Assembly: GCF_043643765.1 (NCBI RefSeq)
Contig: NZ_JBHZSP010000012.1
Coordinates: 62,001-126,000 of the forward strand
Source: Marinomonas posidonica_A
Lineage (GTDB): Bacteria; Pseudomonadota; Gammaproteobacteria; Pseudomonadales; Marinomonadaceae
Length of the DNA: 64,000 nucleotides
Direction: 5' to 3'
A program made the position numbers and the translations under genes. The notes under the pieces are model-generated. The model saw only the letters and a program-made list of their open reading frames with translations, made no database searches and was not told the DNA's origin. Shown one piece after another: positions 61,808 to 64,000 of this stretch; position 1 is the stretch's first letter, and each line of letters begins with the position of its first letter.

Positions 61808-62623
61808 TTATTGCTGTTGGTCGAGTAAAACGGAAGGCTTTACGGTCACAGAATGATGATAGTATTCCGCTTTTATGCCATAAACATTTTCGAGATGTGA
61901 TCGCTGTAAAACGTTTTCAGGCCTACCTTTCGTGATGATTTTTCCGTTATTTAATAGCACCAACTGATCCGCAAAACTGGCCGCTAAAGACAAATCATGA
62001 ATCACCGCTAATACACCAATATTACGTTTCGTCAGCGTTTTGGCCAGCGATAGCACATGATATTGATGGAACACATCCAAACTGGACGTTGGCTCATCAA
62101 GAAATAAATAGCGAGCTTCCTCCTGTTCGTAAGGTAACCATAGCTGTGCTAATACCCTAGCCAGTTGAGTACGCTGCTGCTCTCCTCCTGACAACGTCAC
62201 AAAATTGCGCTCGGCAAGGTGTTCTATTTCCATGAAATGCATAACATCCTGAAGGATCTCGAGTTTCTTAACTTGAGATATGCCTTCTTCATAATTAAAA
62301 CAGCCCATCGACACCACCTCTATCACGGTAAAACTAAACCCCATTTGATACGATTGCGTCATAACGGCTCGTGTTTTAGCTAACTCAATAGGAGAAAAAC
62401 AAGAGAGGCTTTTTTGATTAATATAAACGTCTCCTTTGCTGGGTGGCATATCACCGGAACAAGCTTTCAGTAAGGTGGATTTACCTGCTCCATTCGGCCC
62501 AATAAGCAGGCTTAACTCATTAGGTTTAATGGTTAAATCAATGTCATCTAAAAGCGTTTTTTTATTAACAGAGATGGACAAGGCTTGTATTTCAATATTC
62601 ATACTGGGTTCCTGTAATCTCAA
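61808..62623 (-). CDS. hmuV: Heme ABC transporter ATP-binding protein
   Basis: A 271-residue ATPase: Walker A GPNGAGKST, signature LSGGEQQRTQLARVLAQLW, Walker B YLFLDEPTSSLDVFHQ, H-loop VIHDLSLAAS. The VxMGxxNYEEG segment and position behind hmuU identify it as HmuV. It energises heme uptake into the cytoplasm. It starts two bases before the hmuU stop region (62626). Confidence 0.9.
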   Translation of the reverse strand: MRLQEPSMNIEIQALSISVNKKTLLDDIDLTIKPNELSLLIGPNGAGKSTLLKACSGDMPPSKGDVYINQKSLSCFSPIELAKTRAVMTQSYQMGFSFTVIEVVSMGCFNYEEGISQVKKLEILQDVMHFMEIEHLAERNFVTLSGGEQQRTQLARVLAQLWLPYEQEEARYLFLDEPTSSLDVFHQYHVLSLAKTLTKRNIGVLAVIHDLSLAASFADQLVLLNNGKIITKGRPENVLQRSHLENVYGIKAEYYHHSVTVKPSVLLDQQQ

Positions 62624-62625
62624 TA

Positions 62626-63684
62626 TTAATATCGACCAGTTTGTTTGTATAAAACAAACAAAAAGAAAGGGCCACCTAATGCGCTCGTCACCAAGCCAAT
62701 GGGCAACTCAGCCGGTACAATCACAATACGAGCGATAACGTCTGTTATGGTTAAAAAGCTGGCACCAAACAACATACTGACGGGAAACAGAAAACGATGA
62801 TCAGGACCAATAAGGATTCTGACTAGATGAGGGACAACAAAACCAACAAAACCAATCATCCCACTAATAGAGACTGCTGCACCAACAGCCATAGCAGTGT
62901 AAATAAAGACCTGTTTCTTTAAATACGATACCGACACGCCAAGATGCTGTGCTTGAGCTTCGCCGAGTAAATACAGATTAAGAGGGTTAGCCAGCCGACT
63001 AAGGCCAATCAGGCTAATGATGATTAACACTAACACGGGCAATATTAATGCCCAGCTATTACCGCCCAAGTTCCCCATGGTCCAAAACGTCAGCTCTCTT
63101 AGCTCACTGTCGCTACTCACAAGTGTTAAAATACCAATGAGAGAACCCACAATCGCATTTACCGCAATGCCAGATAGCAATAAAGTAATGATGGTGAACT
63201 GACCTTGGCGATTGCTTAATCTATAGATGATGGCACAGACCCCCAAACAGCCCAACATAGCCCCTATTGGTAGAGCATATTGACCGATCACACCCATTGC
63301 CTGAGGCCATAAAGAATAGCCCAGTACAATAACGGTCACGGCCCCCAAAGCTCCGCCACCCGCGACACCAATCAAACTAGGGTCAGCAAGTGGATTTCTA
63401 AACAGCGCCTGCATGGCGGCACCGCAAAGCCCTAATGCACCGCCGACACAGAGAGATAAAACTGTTCTAGGCAATCGAATTTCAAACAGAACCCGTGTGC
63501 TTAATGAACTGTTAACCTCTGAAAAGCCATGACTAACATAGGTTAAAATATCACTTTCCGATAAAGGTACAGCACCAACGACCAAAGCCCAAAAAGTCGA
63601 ACACAGCATTAATCCCAACGTAAATGGGATCGCCATAAGTTGACGCTTACCCCGTTTTTGGTAAAGCGATACCATTTTTTGCAT
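62626..63684 (-). CDS. hmuU: Heme ABC transporter permease
   Basis: A 352-residue FecCD/BtuC-type permease with about nine to ten helices. Family motifs are RLPRTVLSLCVGGALGLCGAAMQALFRNPLADPSLIGVAGGGALGA and FVGFVVPHLVRILIGPDHRFLFP. It lies between hmuT and hmuV. Confidence 0.9.
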   Translation of the reverse strand: MQKMVSLYQKRGKRQLMAIPFTLGLMLCSTFWALVVGAVPLSESDILTYVSHGFSEVNSSLSTRVLFEIRLPRTVLSLCVGGALGLCGAAMQALFRNPLADPSLIGVAGGGALGAVTVIVLGYSLWPQAMGVIGQYALPIGAMLGCLGVCAIIYRLSNRQGQFTIITLLLSGIAVNAIVGSLIGILTLVSSDSELRELTFWTMGNLGGNSWALILPVLVLIIISLIGLSRLANPLNLYLLGEAQAQHLGVSVSYLKKQVFIYTAMAVGAAVSISGMIGFVGFVVPHLVRILIGPDHRFLFPVSMLFGASFLTITDVIARIVIVPAELPIGLVTSALGGPFFLFVLYKQTGRY

Positions 63685-63687
63685 CGC

Positions 63688-64000
63688 TTATTGCTCTGCC
63701 ATAGAAGGTAGATCGTCTCGCGGAGCGCGGAACTCATAGCCCGCAGGCAAAGGGAAGTCTTGATATATCATGGTGCCTAATTCAACAATCGCTTGCGGAG
63801 TACGAGGGCCAAAACCAAGGAGGTAAATACCATCTATGATGTAAACCTCTTTATTTTTCACCGCTTTCATATATTTGAAGTGAGCAAGCTCACCAATTTG
63901 CTTGAAAACATCTTGACGTCGATTCATGACAATTATGACATCAGGGTCTAATGCCAACGCCGACTCTGGAGACAGTTTTATCCAGCCATCATAATCGGCT
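63688..64000 (-). CDS. hmuT: Heme ABC transporter substrate-binding protein, C-terminal part
   Basis: The frame runs off the window end. The visible 103 residues (SPESALALDPDVIIVMNRRQDVFKQIGELAHFKYMKAVKNKEVYIIDGIYLLGFGPRTPQAIVELGTMIYQ) match the C-terminal lobe of type III periplasmic binding proteins of the HmuT group. The internal TTG at 63957 is not its start. The upstream genes, likely a heme receptor, lie beyond the window. Confidence 0.82.
   Translation of the reverse strand, partial: ADYDGWIKLSPESALALDPDVIIVMNRRQDVFKQIGELAHFKYMKAVKNKEVYIIDGIYLLGFGPRTPQAIVELGTMIYQDFPLPAGYEFRAPRDDLPSMAEQ

Overview
The window looks like the chromosome of a marine gammaproteobacterium close to Marinomonas (Oceanospirillales). 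This is an inference from gene content: urea ABC transport fused to a urease operon, betaine synthesis from choline, an ornithine-lipid synthase, TonB/ExbBD, a ChrR-type photooxidative stress locus and Fur-like sites. No rRNA or tRNA gene was recognised. The sequence carries one run of 100 N inside the urease operon.

Layout. 1-225 is the end of a radical SAM gene. 242-16372 is a large minus-strand urea block: urtABCDE, ureDABC, a repeat array holding the N gap, ureEFG, a HupE/UreJ nickel permease, then a transporter-like hybrid histidine kinase and a LuxR-type response regulator that probably sense a nitrogen compound and control the block. 16662-21070 holds a RutE-like nitroreductase, a DUF6279 lipoprotein, a GAF-GGDEF cyclase and an AraC regulator. 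21083-29005 is a divergent ChrR-type regulon: an ECF sigma factor and its zinc anti-sigma factor on the plus strand face eight minus-strand genes for fatty-acid modification, and both directions have a recognisable sigma promoter. 29175-35793 has small proteins (including a 47-residue His-rich membrane protein), a bifunctional ornithine-lipid synthase, a CBM48 protein and betBA. 35899-43576 has cpdB, a YugP-type protease, a DnaJ-related protein, mltA, a tonB-exbD-exbD-exbB operon and a DUF1127 protein.

43893-52626 is an accessory stretch of ten colinear plus-strand genes plus one small convergent gene. Only the first (an endolysin-like N-acetylmuramidase) and a protein with two lamin-tail domains can be assigned; the others are membrane proteins, a lipoprotein, a receiver-like protein, a possible nuclease-fold protein and large orphans. 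After an ordinary Lrp/EamA/isochorismatase cassette (52898-55014) comes a minus-strand locus of eleven small genes (55092-58771), at least nine of them RebB/'killing trait' proteins. This is an R-body locus: such proteins assemble into coiled ribbons that unroll and can rupture membranes. The muramidase island and the reb locus may work together, but that is only suggested by proximity and a short shared upstream sequence.

59055-64000 returns to core-type genes: a LysE exporter with its AraC regulator, a second AraC regulator behind a Fur-like site, and a heme ABC importer (hmuV, hmuU and the end of hmuT).
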